Assembly (NCBI GenBank): GCA_022606425.2
Contig: JAHDVF020001024.1
Location: 124,001-188,000 of the forward strand
Direction of reading: 5' to 3'
DNA: 64,000 bases
Source: Lepidostoma basale
Lineage: Eukaryota > Arthropoda > Insecta > Trichoptera > Lepidostomatidae
Position numbers and translations under genes: made by a program. The notes beneath the pieces are model-generated. The model did no database searches, was not told where the DNA came from, and saw only the letters and a program-made list of their open reading frames with translations. Shown here piece by piece: positions 1-7,788 of the stretch. The first letter of the stretch is position 1. The number at the start of each line of letters is the position of its first letter.

Positions 1-412
1 TGGATGCAGTTGATGGCTCTAAGCTTAGCCTTAAATCCTGCTCATCTATAATTACTTTAAGAGCCTTGCTAACAACATTATTTTCATCACTGAGCATAAT
101 GTGTGTAGAGCCTTTGGCTAGAGGGCTTATGACCATGTTACTAAAGTCATCTGCAAAGGTTACATCAATTAAAGGCGATAGCTCTACCAGCCTTAAAGGC
201 AGTACGATATCTTTACCAAAATCTATTGATACGGTGACTGGAGCCGAACGTGTTATTTCTAGTGGAATGTAGAGTTCATAATATTCAAAGTCGATTGTTT
301 TATCGGTTTTTATTACTGGGGTTACCTCCGTATTAGGCTGTGTACAGCTACCTAGTAGCAATACCATAAAAGCTGTAAAAAGTAGCTTTAGCATCGTTTT
401 GTTGAATATCAT
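1..412 (-). CDS. Surface lipoprotein, N-terminal part (runs off window start)
   Basis: The reading frame starts at the ATG at 412, with AAGGAGA about 8 nt upstream, and stays open to position 1, so the 3' end lies outside the window. The first residues are a signal peptide with hydrophobic core and lipobox ending in LLLGSC, which predicts a lipid-anchored exported protein. The following ~110 residues resemble the N-terminal part of the lipoprotein at 8820-10064: both carry a beta-strand-rich stretch with a shared GKDIV-P-L-E/R motif. It is therefore probably a paralogue with Ig-like repeats. Function is unknown. The two paralogues are on the same strand and bracket the defence island. Confidence 0.8.
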   Translation of the reverse strand, partial: MIFNKTMLKLLFTAFMVLLLGSCTQPNTEVTPVIKTDKTIDFEYYELYIPLEITRSAPVTVSIDFGKDIVLPLRLVELSPLIDVTFADDFSNMVISPLAKGSTHIMLSDENNVVSKALKVIIDEQDLRLSLEPSTAS

Positions 413-608
413 GTGGTGTTCTCCTTTTTTGATCTATTGAGGATCAGGGTAGCGACTAAGAACTTATTAGTCAATGATCGTAGCATCGATTTATTTAAAC
501 TAAAATGTTGCGTAGTATTAAATTGTTTATTATCTATAATATTTTAATTCTAGAATTCGTAACAATGCTTTACAAAAAACAGATAAGCATATAGTCTCAT
601 ACTATATT
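413..608. promoter_or_regulatory. Divergent intergenic region between lipoprotein and type IIG gene
   Basis: This AT-rich spacer separates the minus-strand lipoprotein from the plus-strand restriction gene. At 454-472 there is an inverted repeat with 6-bp arms (GACTAA / TTAGTC) and a 7-nt loop. On the minus strand it lies in the probable leader or promoter of the lipoprotein, near a TTGACT hexamer. On the plus strand TTTACA at 569-574 lies upstream of TATAGT (590-595, spacer only 15) and CATACT (598-603, ending 5 nt before the ATG), so the plus-strand promoter is not resolved. No ribosome binding site precedes the ATG at 609. Confidence 0.35.
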
Positions 609-3600
609 ATGAGCACTACAATCATTACCATCACCCCTTATGTCGATAACACCCTCTACGACGCCAACTTTTTTAACAATAGCTTGCGTTACCGTGCTTT
701 AGATGCCTATGCTGATGAGATAGGGCTTAAGTTTGATGAGCTAAAGGCACTTTGGGCTAGTAATACCTATGAAAAAATGAGCGAGGCCGAGCTAGAAAAC
801 AAGCTGATACAGCCTGTTTTATCCCTTTTAAATTGGAACTTTACGGTTCAAGATAGCCGTACGGTGCATGGCCAAAACCAACGCCCCGACTACGTTCTGT
901 TTAGTTGCATAGATGATGAGAGGGAGTATCAAGAGGGTAACTACGAATCGCCCCACCTTTACTGTGAGGCCAAGGCATGGAGCATCGACCTTGATGCACG
1001 CGACAGTCAAAACCGCTCGCCCTACTACCAGCTGATTAACTACATGAATGCGGGGCGCAGGTATCAATCAATTTTAACTAATGGCCGGCAGTGGCAGTTG
1101 GTGGATACCACCGAGCTTACATCGCACAAAAAACGGGTCATCTTCAATTTAGAGGCGATTATTAATAATGATAGCGATGACGACTTTGCCCTGTTTTATC
1201 TGCTGCTTAATGCTAAAACCTTTTTAAAACAGGGTAGTAAAGCAAGCCTGCATCAAACCCTTGAGCAGAGGGATGCCTTAGCCCGTAGCGATTTAAAGGA
1301 GAATTTAAAGGATGCCATTTTTGGTAGAGGCTACAGGGAGTCGGTTTTTGAGCAGATAGGCATGGTGCTCTATCAGCAATATCCCTCTGAGAGCTTTGAT
1401 CTGCTGCACCAAAACGGCATCTATTTTTTGTTTAGAGTGCTCTTTGTCGCCTTTTTTGAGGACCAAAATTGGGATGTGATGAGCAAACATAAAAAATATC
1501 CCGACCACTCATTGCGTAGCATCATTATTAAGGCAGAAAAAGAGGCCGATGGGGCCGACTTCAATATCAACAAAGATTTGTACGAGCTATTTGAGATACT
1601 CGACAAAGGTAAACCGCGTTACGATATACCCCTGCTTAATGGTGGGCTGTTTGACATGGCAAGCGATAGGGCGACCCTGCTTGAGCATGGCGATGCGTTT
1701 TTTAATAATGCTATTATTAAGGCTATCTTTAAAACGCTTTTTTATCATTATGATGATGAGCGCCAAAAAGAGGTGCGGTCTGACTTTAAAGGTCTAAACC
1801 CTAGACACATGGGTGAAATTTATGAGGGCCTACTAGAGTGCCGTTTTAGGTTGGCCGATGAAGAGCTGCTCTATGTAGAGTATGACACCAAAGAGGGGCT
1901 AACCAATGGCTACTATGATGGCTATGATGGTGCAACTATTGATAATAAAAAGATTAAAGCAAAAAGAACCATTGCCATTCATCAATTTTACATGGACAAA
2001 GGCAACCTGATGCGTAAGCAGACGGGTAGCTACTACACGCCCCCTATGCTAAGCAGCTATTTGGCTAAGGGTGGTATCGACCGGCTAATCGACGTTAAAA
2101 AAGTCTCTCCTATCGATATTAAAATGGTCGACCCTGCCTGCGGTAGTGGCCACCTGTTGCTTGATGCACTAGACTACCTGACGGGCCGGTGCCTAACCGA
2201 CGTGGCACTGTTTGATAGCCTAAAGCCTGTTTTGTTAGATGAGCGGGCTAAAATTGAGGCCAACCTTAAGGGCTTTAATGAGCACCCCATTATTAGCGAC
2301 GAGCAGATTATTAGGCGGCTCATCATGAAAAAAGCGGTTTATGGGGTAGACATTAATAGCTTTTCGGTAGAGATTACCAAGCTATCGCTATGGCTTAACA
2401 CCTTTATTTTTGGCACACCTTTAAGCTTGATTGAGCATCATATTGTCTGTGGTAACGCCTTAATGGGCACCGACCTGCAAAGCTTTGAGCAGTTTTTTAA
2501 GCTAGATGCTACCCATGAGCTTTTTAACGATGCCATTGCCGAACGCTACGAGGGGCTAAAAGAGAAGTTTTTGCTGTTAAACGATGTTAAAGATACCACT
2601 AAGGCCGAGATAGAGCAGAGCAAGGCGCTAATGGCGAGCATACAGCCCGATTTAGATGCCCTAAATGGCTTGCTGAATCAACAAAATGTGCTAGAGCTAC
2701 AACTATCACGGGCCAGCCTGCTTAAAGGGCCACAACGCAAGGCGATGGTGGAGGTGGTAAACCAACTAATTAGCCGTGTGCGTAACGATGGACAGCATCT
2801 TATTGATTTATCGGCCGAGTTACCCCCTACGGGCGAAAAATTTGTTAACTACCAAGTATGCTTTCCTGAGGTTTTTAGTAGAGAGGCTAGCGGTTTCGAT
2901 TTAGTAATTGCCAACCCGCCATGGGAAAAAACCAAGTTTGAAGAGCCACTCTTTTTTGCCCAACTGCACAGTAGGTACAGAGGCATGAGCAATAAAGATA
3001 AGGCCACCTTTAAAAGTAACTGGCTATTTAAAGCATGGATGAAAAAACGCTACGACGATGAGAAGCAGAGGGTAGAGCTAGCCAACGCCTACTACAAACA
3101 GCACTACCCGCTAAGCCGTGGGGCAGGCGATGGCAACCTGTACCGCTTTTTTGTAGAGCGGGCATGGCAGCTGCTTAACAGCACCGGTAACGTTAGCTTT
3201 GTGGTGCCCACCGGGCTACTGACCGACGATGGGGGCGAAGGCTTGAGAAGGGCGATGGCTAGTGCCCACCCGCTTATTTATAGCCTAAACTTTGAAAATA
3301 GGGGCCATGCCTTCTTCCCTGATGTGGATAGCCGCTACAAGTTTGGGCTAAGCCAAATGGATAAAACCGGCGACCCTACGGTGCCGGTACGCACGCTGTT
3401 TATGCAGTACAACCCGCTAACAACAGCACAGCCAACGCTACCGTGGATAGGCTACCCCTTTAGCTTGGTACAAAAACTAAGCCCCAAAAACCTGGCCTTT
3501 TTGGAGGTACAATGCCAGCTAGATTTGGATTTATATGCCCGTGCAGTGCAGCTTTATAAAGGCCTGCAAAGCGATTGGCTAGACTTTAGAAGTGAGCTGC

Positions 3601-4334
3601 ATTCAACTTTTCATAAGCACCTGTTTGTTGAGCCTGCTGATAAGGTAGAGGGCTTACTACCGCTGTATGCTGGGGCAAATATTCATCAGTATAATGATCA
3701 ATATGCACCGATAGAGCAATGGATTGATCCTGTACGACTAAGAGAGCACCTAGGCCATGCCAATTTTGAACAACCGCGTATATCATTTAGGGGAATAGCC
3801 CGAGATACCGACGAACGCACCATGATATGCGCCATGCTACCCCCCAACAGCCAAATGAAACGTAATATGATAGCCCTTCCCGAGCCAATAGAAAAGCAAC
3901 TCTTTTTTATGGCCGTAGCCAATAGCATGGTTTACGACTATTTTATACGCTTTAGTGTGGGTATTGATGTAACAAAAAGTATTGTTATGCGTATGCCTAT
4001 ACCCCAGCCCACGCTAGCCCAGCTGCAAAGCCCTACCAGCCCCTACAACCAGCTGGTCGGCAAGGCGCTGTTATTGTGTGCCTACCACAACCCCATAACC
4101 TTTAGCCCCCTACTAGGGCAGTTTGGCCTAAGCCCCGCCCAGATACCGCCTACCGCCAAGCAGTACGACCACCTACTGGTAAGCATAGACCACGCCGTGG
4201 CCCGCCTGTACCACATAACCCGTGCCGAGCTTGCCCACCTGGCCAGCCCCACCTATTTTAAGGTGCTAAACAATAAACGGCCTGCTTATGTTAAATTACT
4301 TATTGACAGCTATGAAGATGGGGAGGGGGAATAG
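609..4334 (+). CDS. Type IIG restriction-modification enzyme (nuclease-methyltransferase fusion)
   Basis: This 1241-residue protein joins an endonuclease and an adenine-N6 methyltransferase in one chain. Near the N-terminus D94 followed by E120-x-K122 fits a PD-(D/E)xK nuclease core. Methylase motif I is DPACGSGHLL from residue 508 (S-adenosylmethionine binding), and the catalytic motif IV is NPPW at 769-772. The remaining ~450 residues should be the target-recognition part. Length and layout match Eco57I-type or other type IIG enzymes; a BREX-type PglX-like methylase is less likely because the N-terminal nuclease motif is present. No ribosome binding site precedes the ATG. The last 58 codons are duplicated downstream (see repeats). 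The target sequence cannot be read from the protein. Confidence 0.9.
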   Translation: MSTTIITITPYVDNTLYDANFFNNSLRYRALDAYADEIGLKFDELKALWASNTYEKMSEAELENKLIQPVLSLLNWNFTVQDSRTVHGQNQRPDYVLFSCIDDEREYQEGNYESPHLYCEAKAWSIDLDARDSQNRSPYYQLINYMNAGRRYQSILTNGRQWQLVDTTELTSHKKRVIFNLEAIINNDSDDDFALFYLLLNAKTFLKQGSKASLHQTLEQRDALARSDLKENLKDAIFGRGYRESVFEQIGMVLYQQYPSESFDLLHQNGIYFLFRVLFVAFFEDQNWDVMSKHKKYPDHSLRSIIIKAEKEADGADFNINKDLYELFEILDKGKPRYDIPLLNGGLFDMASDRATLLEHGDAFFNNAIIKAIFKTLFYHYDDERQKEVRSDFKGLNPRHMGEIYEGLLECRFRLADEELLYVEYDTKEGLTNGYYDGYDGATIDNKKIKAKRTIAIHQFYMDKGNLMRKQTGSYYTPPMLSSYLAKGGIDRLIDVKKVSPIDIKMVDPACGSGHLLLDALDYLTGRCLTDVALFDSLKPVLLDERAKIEANLKGFNEHPIISDEQIIRRLIMKKAVYGVDINSFSVEITKLSLWLNTFIFGTPLSLIEHHIVCGNALMGTDLQSFEQFFKLDATHELFNDAIAERYEGLKEKFLLLNDVKDTTKAEIEQSKALMASIQPDLDALNGLLNQQNVLELQLSRASLLKGPQRKAMVEVVNQLISRVRNDGQHLIDLSAELPPTGEKFVNYQVCFPEVFSREASGFDLVIANPPWEKTKFEEPLFFAQLHSRYRGMSNKDKATFKSNWLFKAWMKKRYDDEKQRVELANAYYKQHYPLSRGAGDGNLYRFFVERAWQLLNSTGNVSFVVPTGLLTDDGGEGLRRAMASAHPLIYSLNFENRGHAFFPDVDSRYKFGLSQMDKTGDPTVPVRTLFMQYNPLTTAQPTLPWIGYPFSLVQKLSPKNLAFLEVQCQLDLDLYARAVQLYKGLQSDWLDFRSELHSTFHKHLFVEPADKVEGLLPLYAGANIHQYNDQYAPIEQWIDPVRLREHLGHANFEQPRISFRGIARDTDERTMICAMLPPNSQMKRNMIALPEPIEKQLFFMAVANSMVYDYFIRFSVGIDVTKSIVMRMPIPQPTLAQLQSPTSPYNQLVGKALLLCAYHNPITFSPLLGQFGLSPAQIPPTAKQYDHLLVSIDHAVARLYHITRAELAHLASPTYFKVLNNKRPAYVKLLIDSYEDGEGE

Positions 4335-4342
4335 GGGGTATG
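4151..4342 (+). repeat. Tail repeat copy 1 (native 3' end of the type IIG gene)
   Basis: These 192 bp encode the C-terminal ~60 residues of the type IIG protein plus the bases just after its stop. The same sequence recurs at 5261-5452 with no indels and about 11 differences, and at 7616-7788 with about 8 differences plus a 1-bp deletion over the comparable part. Here the element contains TTGACA at 4303-4308, but the position equivalent to the -10 box reads GGGAAT, a poor promoter. The ATG at 4340 opens only an 8-codon frame that ends at 4366. Confidence 0.95.
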
Positions 4343-4373
4343 GATAAGAAAAAAGAAAAGGGGTAAAAAAGGA

Positions 4374-5153
4374 ATGGATAAGAGAATTGAAATACACGAA
4401 AGTGCATTACTTAATGACGTATTTAATGATAGTGGCTATGTTTTAGGCTTTACAAATGAAACCTTTGCAAACTTTATTAAAAGAGTGCTAAAGGTTGACC
4501 CTTATATTGATGAGCATTTAACTAAGGAGTCTTCCAAGGGTAAAAAACTACGCCTCATTTTTGATAGCTACACATCAACTAATGTTGTTAAACTGCTTGA
4601 GGCGTTGTTAGATTATGCTGATGCAATGACCATTGAGATTAGCCGACGCAATGAAGTGGAGGCTATCATTACCAAGTATGGCGGTAAATCATACAAGGAC
4701 AAAGATGAGTTTAGTCTTAGTGGTTTAACCAATAATAGCGCTTATAAAAAAGTAGAGAACTATATTAAAGATAATCTAACTAAAGAGCCACTGCTATGCC
4801 TTGATAGGACTCATACCTTAGCAACCCATATTATGGTTAACCTATGTAAGGAAACGGAAATAGCAGTGTACAAAAATAATAAAGAAGATACAAAGCCTGT
4901 AGGATGTTTGTACGAAGAGTTTATTGAGTCTAAAAAAAGAATCCTAGATAGAAGTATGAGCGAATCTTTTATTGAACAAGGGTTGCTTCACCTATTAGGC
5001 AAAGATTTTAGTAATATACGTAACAATCATAGCTATGCCCATGCTAATAAGACCTTTTTACCATCGGCTGATGCAGCTTATATTGTTAAGTCTACAATGG
5101 TAGCGTTAGAGTATCTCGTTAGCAAGTTCCCCTTGACAGCCCCTGCTCAATAA
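4374..5153 (+). CDS. Abortive-infection family protein with C-terminal HEPN-like domain
   Basis: The 259-residue product has an N-terminal helical domain (about residues 10-90; pattern VLGFTNETF followed by a dibasic region) also found in the small protein at 8451-8756. Its C-terminal domain (about 145-255) carries RNNHSYAH and a terminal ALEYL helix, as in the Abi_C family. HEPN domains with R-x4-6-H motifs are commonly RNases in abortive infection and toxin systems; RNase activity here is inference. The ATG at 4374 directly follows AAAAAAGGA. It lies 40 bp behind the type IIG stop, so it is probably cotranscribed and acts as an accessory or back-up defence gene. A promoter-like sequence sits in its last codons. 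Confidence 0.75.
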   Translation: MDKRIEIHESALLNDVFNDSGYVLGFTNETFANFIKRVLKVDPYIDEHLTKESSKGKKLRLIFDSYTSTNVVKLLEALLDYADAMTIEISRRNEVEAIITKYGGKSYKDKDEFSLSGLTNNSAYKKVENYIKDNLTKEPLLCLDRTHTLATHIMVNLCKETEIAVYKNNKEDTKPVGCLYEEFIESKKRILDRSMSESFIEQGLLHLLGKDFSNIRNNHSYAHANKTFLPSADAAYIVKSTMVALEYLVSKFPLTAPAQ

Positions 5154-5161
5154 TATAGCAT
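5133..5161 (+). promoter_or_regulatory. Promoter-like sequence inside the 3' end of the Abi gene
   Basis: TTGACA (5133-5138), a 17-nt spacer and TAGCAT (5156-5161) overlap the last codons of the abortive-infection gene. A start site here would read into the tail-repeat copy 2 region. The same coding end is found as a remnant at about 8384-8416, where it forms a perfect consensus promoter. Seen by eye only; activity is inferred. Confidence 0.5.
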
Positions 5162-5178
5162 AGCTTATTAAGAAGGAA

Positions 5179-5209
5179 TATCAAAATAGGTGCTATCTAT
5201 TACAAGCCA
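5179..5209 (+). repeat. Leader repeat a (31 bp) before tail repeat copy 2
   Basis: This 31-bp stretch matches 7588-7618 at 28 of 31 positions. In both places it lies shortly upstream of a tail-repeat copy and in the same reading frame (both would read VLSITS). Here the frame begins with GTG at 5190; in the other copy this codon is GTA. It shows that copies 2 and 3 descend from one composite unit and not from two independent duplications of the type IIG end. Confidence 0.8.
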
Positions 5210-5444
5210 GTCTGTACTTAGCAATGATACCAATATACTACTTTACCCCTCTATTCTACCTACCCCCAAGCAGTACGACCACCTACTGGTAAGCATAGAC
5301 CATGCCGTGGCCCGCCTGTACCACATAACCCGTACCGAGCTTGCCCACCTGGCCAGCCCCACCTATTTTAAGGTGCTAAACAACAAATGGCCAGCCTACG
5401 TTAAATTACTTATTGACAGCTATGAAGATGTGGAGGTAGAATAG
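5190..5444 (+). pseudogene. Detached type IIG C-terminal fragment
   Basis: The open frame of 84 codons consists of about 25 unrelated residues followed by the last ~58 residues of the type IIG protein, with changes such as R-to-W and GEGE-to-VEVE at the end. There is no nuclease, methylase or target-recognition part. It has a possible GTG start but the nearest AAGGA is about 12 nt away. It is best read as a duplicated gene end kept for its DNA (recombination site or promoter). Whether it is translated is unknown. Confidence 0.75.
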
Positions 5445-5452
5445 GGGGTATG
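5261..5452 (+). repeat. Tail repeat copy 2
   Basis: It aligns without gaps to 4151-4342 (offset 1110 bp, a multiple of three). Recombination between the two would delete exactly the abortive-infection gene and leave the type IIG frame intact. Unlike copy 1 it contains TAGAAT at 5437-5442, 18 nt after TTGACA. Confidence 0.93.
5413..5442 (+). promoter_or_regulatory. Promoter embedded in tail repeat copy 2
   Basis: TTGACA (5413-5418), 18-nt spacer, TAGAAT (5437-5442). The -10 box ends 7 nt before the ATG at 5450, so transcription would start at or next to that ATG and give a leaderless message. The corresponding site in copy 1 has no -10 box, which suggests that this function was acquired after duplication. 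Confidence 0.55.
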
Positions 5453-6133
5453 AATTGGATAGGAATTATGAGTAGTGAGTGGGTAGGAATTTTAATATCG
5501 GGCTTGCTGGGTTTAGTGGGTATTGGTATTAGTGTATGGAGCTTAAAAATTTCAATTAAAAATAGGAATGAAGATAGAGCATTAATTTTTGATGATACCA
5601 TTAATAAGTTAGACCGTATGATTAGGGACTATAATGGTCAGGCTGGAAATTTTATCTATCTAGATGACAAAAAAACGATGCATGCAAGAGATACAATGAA
5701 TACCAAGGATAATATGATGCCTAGCATGCTTCAAAGTATCATGCCTAATAAAGAACACAGAGATGAGCAGGAAAGTCAAGCAGAAAAATATAGAAAAAGC
5801 CATATAGGGTTTATAGATGAACAAGCACATACTAAAAAAGAGATGGAAACGCTCTTTCATGACATAGTAATTAAGCTAACAAGTTTGGTTACCCATAATT
5901 GTAACAAGTTATACTACCACCAACATAAAGAAAAGCTTCGTAAGATTATCGGTGAGCTTTATATTATATATTACCATGATGAAAATCTGCATTCTAATAG
6001 AAAGAGTCGAACGAAAGTCAACTATAAAAATGTTTCTGACAAAGATGCATTTGCTTCTGACAATAATTTATTTAAGGTTGATTGTGATTCATTAAAGACT
6101 ACCCTCATTAAGGGTAAGTTAAGGAGTAGCTGA
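5450..6133 (+). CDS. One-pass membrane protein of unknown function, accessory region
   Basis: I do not recognise the family. The 227-residue product begins with a short N-terminal transmembrane helix (about residues 10-30, rich in G, L, I and V), followed by a basic stop-transfer KISIKNRNE and a polar, largely helical cytoplasmic part. The ATG at 5450 fits leaderless initiation; an alternative ATG at 5468 has AGGA just upstream. The N-terminal layout matches the next gene (6193-6630), so the two are probably related. Placement between tail repeats and HEPN-type genes suggests a membrane-anchored defence component, but that is inference only. Confidence 0.65.
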   Translation: MNWIGIMSSEWVGILISGLLGLVGIGISVWSLKISIKNRNEDRALIFDDTINKLDRMIRDYNGQAGNFIYLDDKKTMHARDTMNTKDNMMPSMLQSIMPNKEHRDEQESQAEKYRKSHIGFIDEQAHTKKEMETLFHDIVIKLTSLVTHNCNKLYYHQHKEKLRKIIGELYIIYYHDENLHSNRKSRTKVNYKNVSDKDAFASDNNLFKVDCDSLKTTLIKGKLRSS

Positions 6134-6192
6134 ATAATAACCCATATCATTTACTGATAGATAGTTATACTAATGAAGGTGTGAAATAGAGT

Positions 6193-6630
6193 ATGAGTTT
6201 AGAGTTAGTAGGTATAATTATAACAATTGCTCTTGGAATATGGGGTATTGCAGATAGAAGGAAAGAGCATCAACTCTCTTTTGAGAGAGAGCTAAATGAA
6301 CTTAAAGGTGACATTGATGAACTAGGAGGTGATATAAAAAAATCAAATAAATTTAGAGTTGAAAAAGCTAACTTAATTAACATATCACTAAATTGTTCTA
6401 TGAATGGGATTTATCAGAAATATCAGGATGAAATAAAAGAATATTATGAGCGTGAGGAGTCGATTAAGAATAGGCTGAATGGAATAAACAGAAAACTAAA
6501 GACTTTAGTTGATAGTAACAAAAGCTATTCATTTTATCATCTCAAAAAAAAGGAAATAAAAGATATTGAACAGCAACTTAAACTGTTTATTGATAGCTAT
6601 GAAGTTAAGGAGAGTAGGATAGAGGGATGA
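6193..6630 (+). CDS. Small one-pass membrane protein with coiled-coil, accessory region
   Basis: The 145-residue product has an N-terminal transmembrane helix (about residues 4-20), a basic patch at RRKEH and then a charged region rich in E and K that is likely a coiled coil (about 25-130). It resembles the first part of the preceding gene. The last ~16 residues (KLFIDSYEV...) mimic the end of the type IIG protein (KLLIDSYED...), and the DNA there aligns with the tail repeat, so the gene seems to have captured that end by recombination. It overlaps the next gene by ATGA at 6627. Function is unknown. Confidence 0.6.
   Translation: MSLELVGIIITIALGIWGIADRRKEHQLSFERELNELKGDIDELGGDIKKSNKFRVEKANLINISLNCSMNGIYQKYQDEIKEYYEREESIKNRLNGINRKLKTLVDSNKSYSFYHLKKKEIKDIEQQLKLFIDSYEVKESRIEG
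6576..6629 (+). repeat. Decayed tail repeat copy 4 (last ~50 bp only)
   Basis: The sequence ending at the ATG at 6627 aligns with the last ~50 bp of the tail repeat, including TTTATTGATAGCTATGAAG and a GTAGGATAGAGGG end, at roughly three of four positions by eye. It lies directly before a gene whose relative at 7786 follows copy 3, and both genes begin ATGAAATTA. This points to a common ancestral junction, later split by insertion of the two membrane-protein genes. Confidence 0.6.
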
Positions 6631-7565
6631 AATTAAACCATAACAAATACGAGCTTGATGCTATTTTAAAGGCATTTGTAACTGAAGAAACCATCTATTA
6701 TGAGAATGATGAGGAGACGATAGTATCTGTTTTAGGCATGGATGGTAGGCAATTATACAGCTTTTTAATGGATAAGTGCCAGCTAGATTATCTTACTACG
6801 CTATATTCTTTTAAGGATGAAAGAAAGCACTATAGCGATAAGCTACAGTGGCTAATTGAAAACAACTATATTACGGCCGATGGGGCGGCATGCCAGCTTG
6901 ACCATAGGCGTATAGAAGAGTTAAAGGATTTTTATATTGACGGCAAGGATTTTTTAATTGATTTTTATGAAGAATGTCCGCAAGAGCTTGTTATAGCAGT
7001 AACAAAGGCACTACTGGACAAGGCTACCCAGCAGGAAAAGCCTATAGCACAGATGTTAAAAAATAGAATAGAGAGCATTATAACTAAGTATGGCCATAGC
7101 CTTGAGGCCGAGCAAAAGCCTATTGCAACAGTTAAGCAATATAACGATCAACTGGAGCACATAAAAAAAAATAAGAGTGCTACACCGCAATATCTTTTAG
7201 GTAATTTAACTGATGTTGCAATTTTTAAATTAAAATATATATGCACCTATATCCAACTACCACAGGATCAAATTACAGACAATAAAGGGAAAATACATGT
7301 TAGCGGTATTTTGTTTGAAAATTTATTAAAACATAACCCCCCTGTTTTTAGTGATAAAGAAGAGGATATACTAATAAAAAGGGTGCTTACAAGCCTCTTC
7401 AGTAGGGAGTTTAGCCAAGTGCGTAATAGCCAAGCACATCCTAATGTAATTAGAGAAGAGAGTCCTATGAATCCGTTAGAGGCAACATACATTATTGATA
7501 CCGTATTAAGTAGTTTGGAATATCTTGATTCAAAAATTCTAACCCTTACCCCTCCCTCTCTTTAA
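6627..7565 (+). CDS. HEPN-like protein with distinct N-terminal domain (Abi_C type)
   Basis: The 312-residue product has two parts. The N-terminal ~130 residues (pattern LGMDGRQLYSF, then a helical region) are shared with the protein at 7786-8370. The C-terminal ~130 residues resemble the end of the abortive-infection protein at 4374-5153, including RNSQAH (R-x4-H) and a final helix SSLEYLDSK, as in HEPN/Abi_C proteins. RNase or RNA-binding activity is inferred from the family motif. Start at ATG 6627, overlapping the previous stop, implies translational coupling. The C-rich/G-rich stretch at 7572-7586 just after the stop can form a 5-bp hairpin without a T run. Confidence 0.7.
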   Translation: MKLNHNKYELDAILKAFVTEETIYYENDEETIVSVLGMDGRQLYSFLMDKCQLDYLTTLYSFKDERKHYSDKLQWLIENNYITADGAACQLDHRRIEELKDFYIDGKDFLIDFYEECPQELVIAVTKALLDKATQQEKPIAQMLKNRIESIITKYGHSLEAEQKPIATVKQYNDQLEHIKKNKSATPQYLLGNLTDVAIFKLKYICTYIQLPQDQITDNKGKIHVSGILFENLLKHNPPVFSDKEEDILIKRVLTSLFSREFSQVRNSQAHPNVIREESPMNPLEATYIIDTVLSSLEYLDSKILTLTPPSL

Positions 7566-7587
7566 TAGTAGCCCCTCGATAGGGGGG

Positions 7588-7618
7588 TATTAAAATAGGT
7601 ACTATCGATTACAAGCCA
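7588..7618 (+). repeat. Leader repeat b (31 bp) fused to tail repeat copy 3
   Basis: It matches 5179-5209 at 28 of 31 positions. Here it runs directly into the tail repeat. The joint falls on the shared bases CCA, so a deletion at short homology between the leader and the tail explains why copy 3 is shorter than copy 2. Confidence 0.8.
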
Positions 7619-7788
7619 CCTGCAGGTAAGCATAGACCACGCCGTGGCCCGCCTATACCACATAACCCGTGCCGAGCTTGCCCACCTGGCCAGCCCCACC
7701 TATTTTAAGGTGCTAAATAATAAACGGCCTGCTTATGTTAAATTACTTATTGACAGCTATCAAGATATGGTGGTAGAATAGGGGTATG
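7616..7788 (+). repeat. Tail repeat copy 3
   Basis: It aligns to 4169-4342 of the type IIG gene with about 8 substitutions and one missing G near the end. The reading frame of the type IIG tail is still open to the TAG at 7779-7781. It lies 3447 bp from copy 1, a multiple of three, so recombination between them would also keep the type IIG frame. It contains the same TAGAAT as copy 2, which copy 1 lacks. Confidence 0.92.
7750..7779 (+). promoter_or_regulatory. Promoter embedded in tail repeat copy 3
   Basis: TTGACA (7750-7755), 18-nt spacer, TAGAAT (7774-7779), then 6 nt to the ATG at 7786. The geometry predicts a leaderless transcript for the downstream gene. It is the same arrangement as at 5413-5442. 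Confidence 0.55.

Noticed and set aside
828..1067. Minus-strand frame inside the type IIG gene
   Set aside because: Shadow of the coding strand; the plus frame has clear nuclease motifs here.
609..4334. BREX-type PglX methylase
   Set aside because: No BREX partner genes are present and the N-terminus has a PD-(D/E)xK core, so a type IIG enzyme fits better.
4340..4366. Eight-codon frame starting at the ATG at the end of tail repeat copy 1
   Set aside because: Too short and very K-rich. The ATG is inherited from the repeat; the real Abi start is 4374.
5410..5601. Minus-strand 63-codon frame over tail repeat copy 2
   Set aside because: No ribosome binding site and it covers the start of the 5450 gene; composition reflects the opposite strand.
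7572..7586. Short GC hairpin after the 6627 gene as a terminator
   Set aside because: Only a 5-bp stem and no T run; more likely part of the repeat joint.
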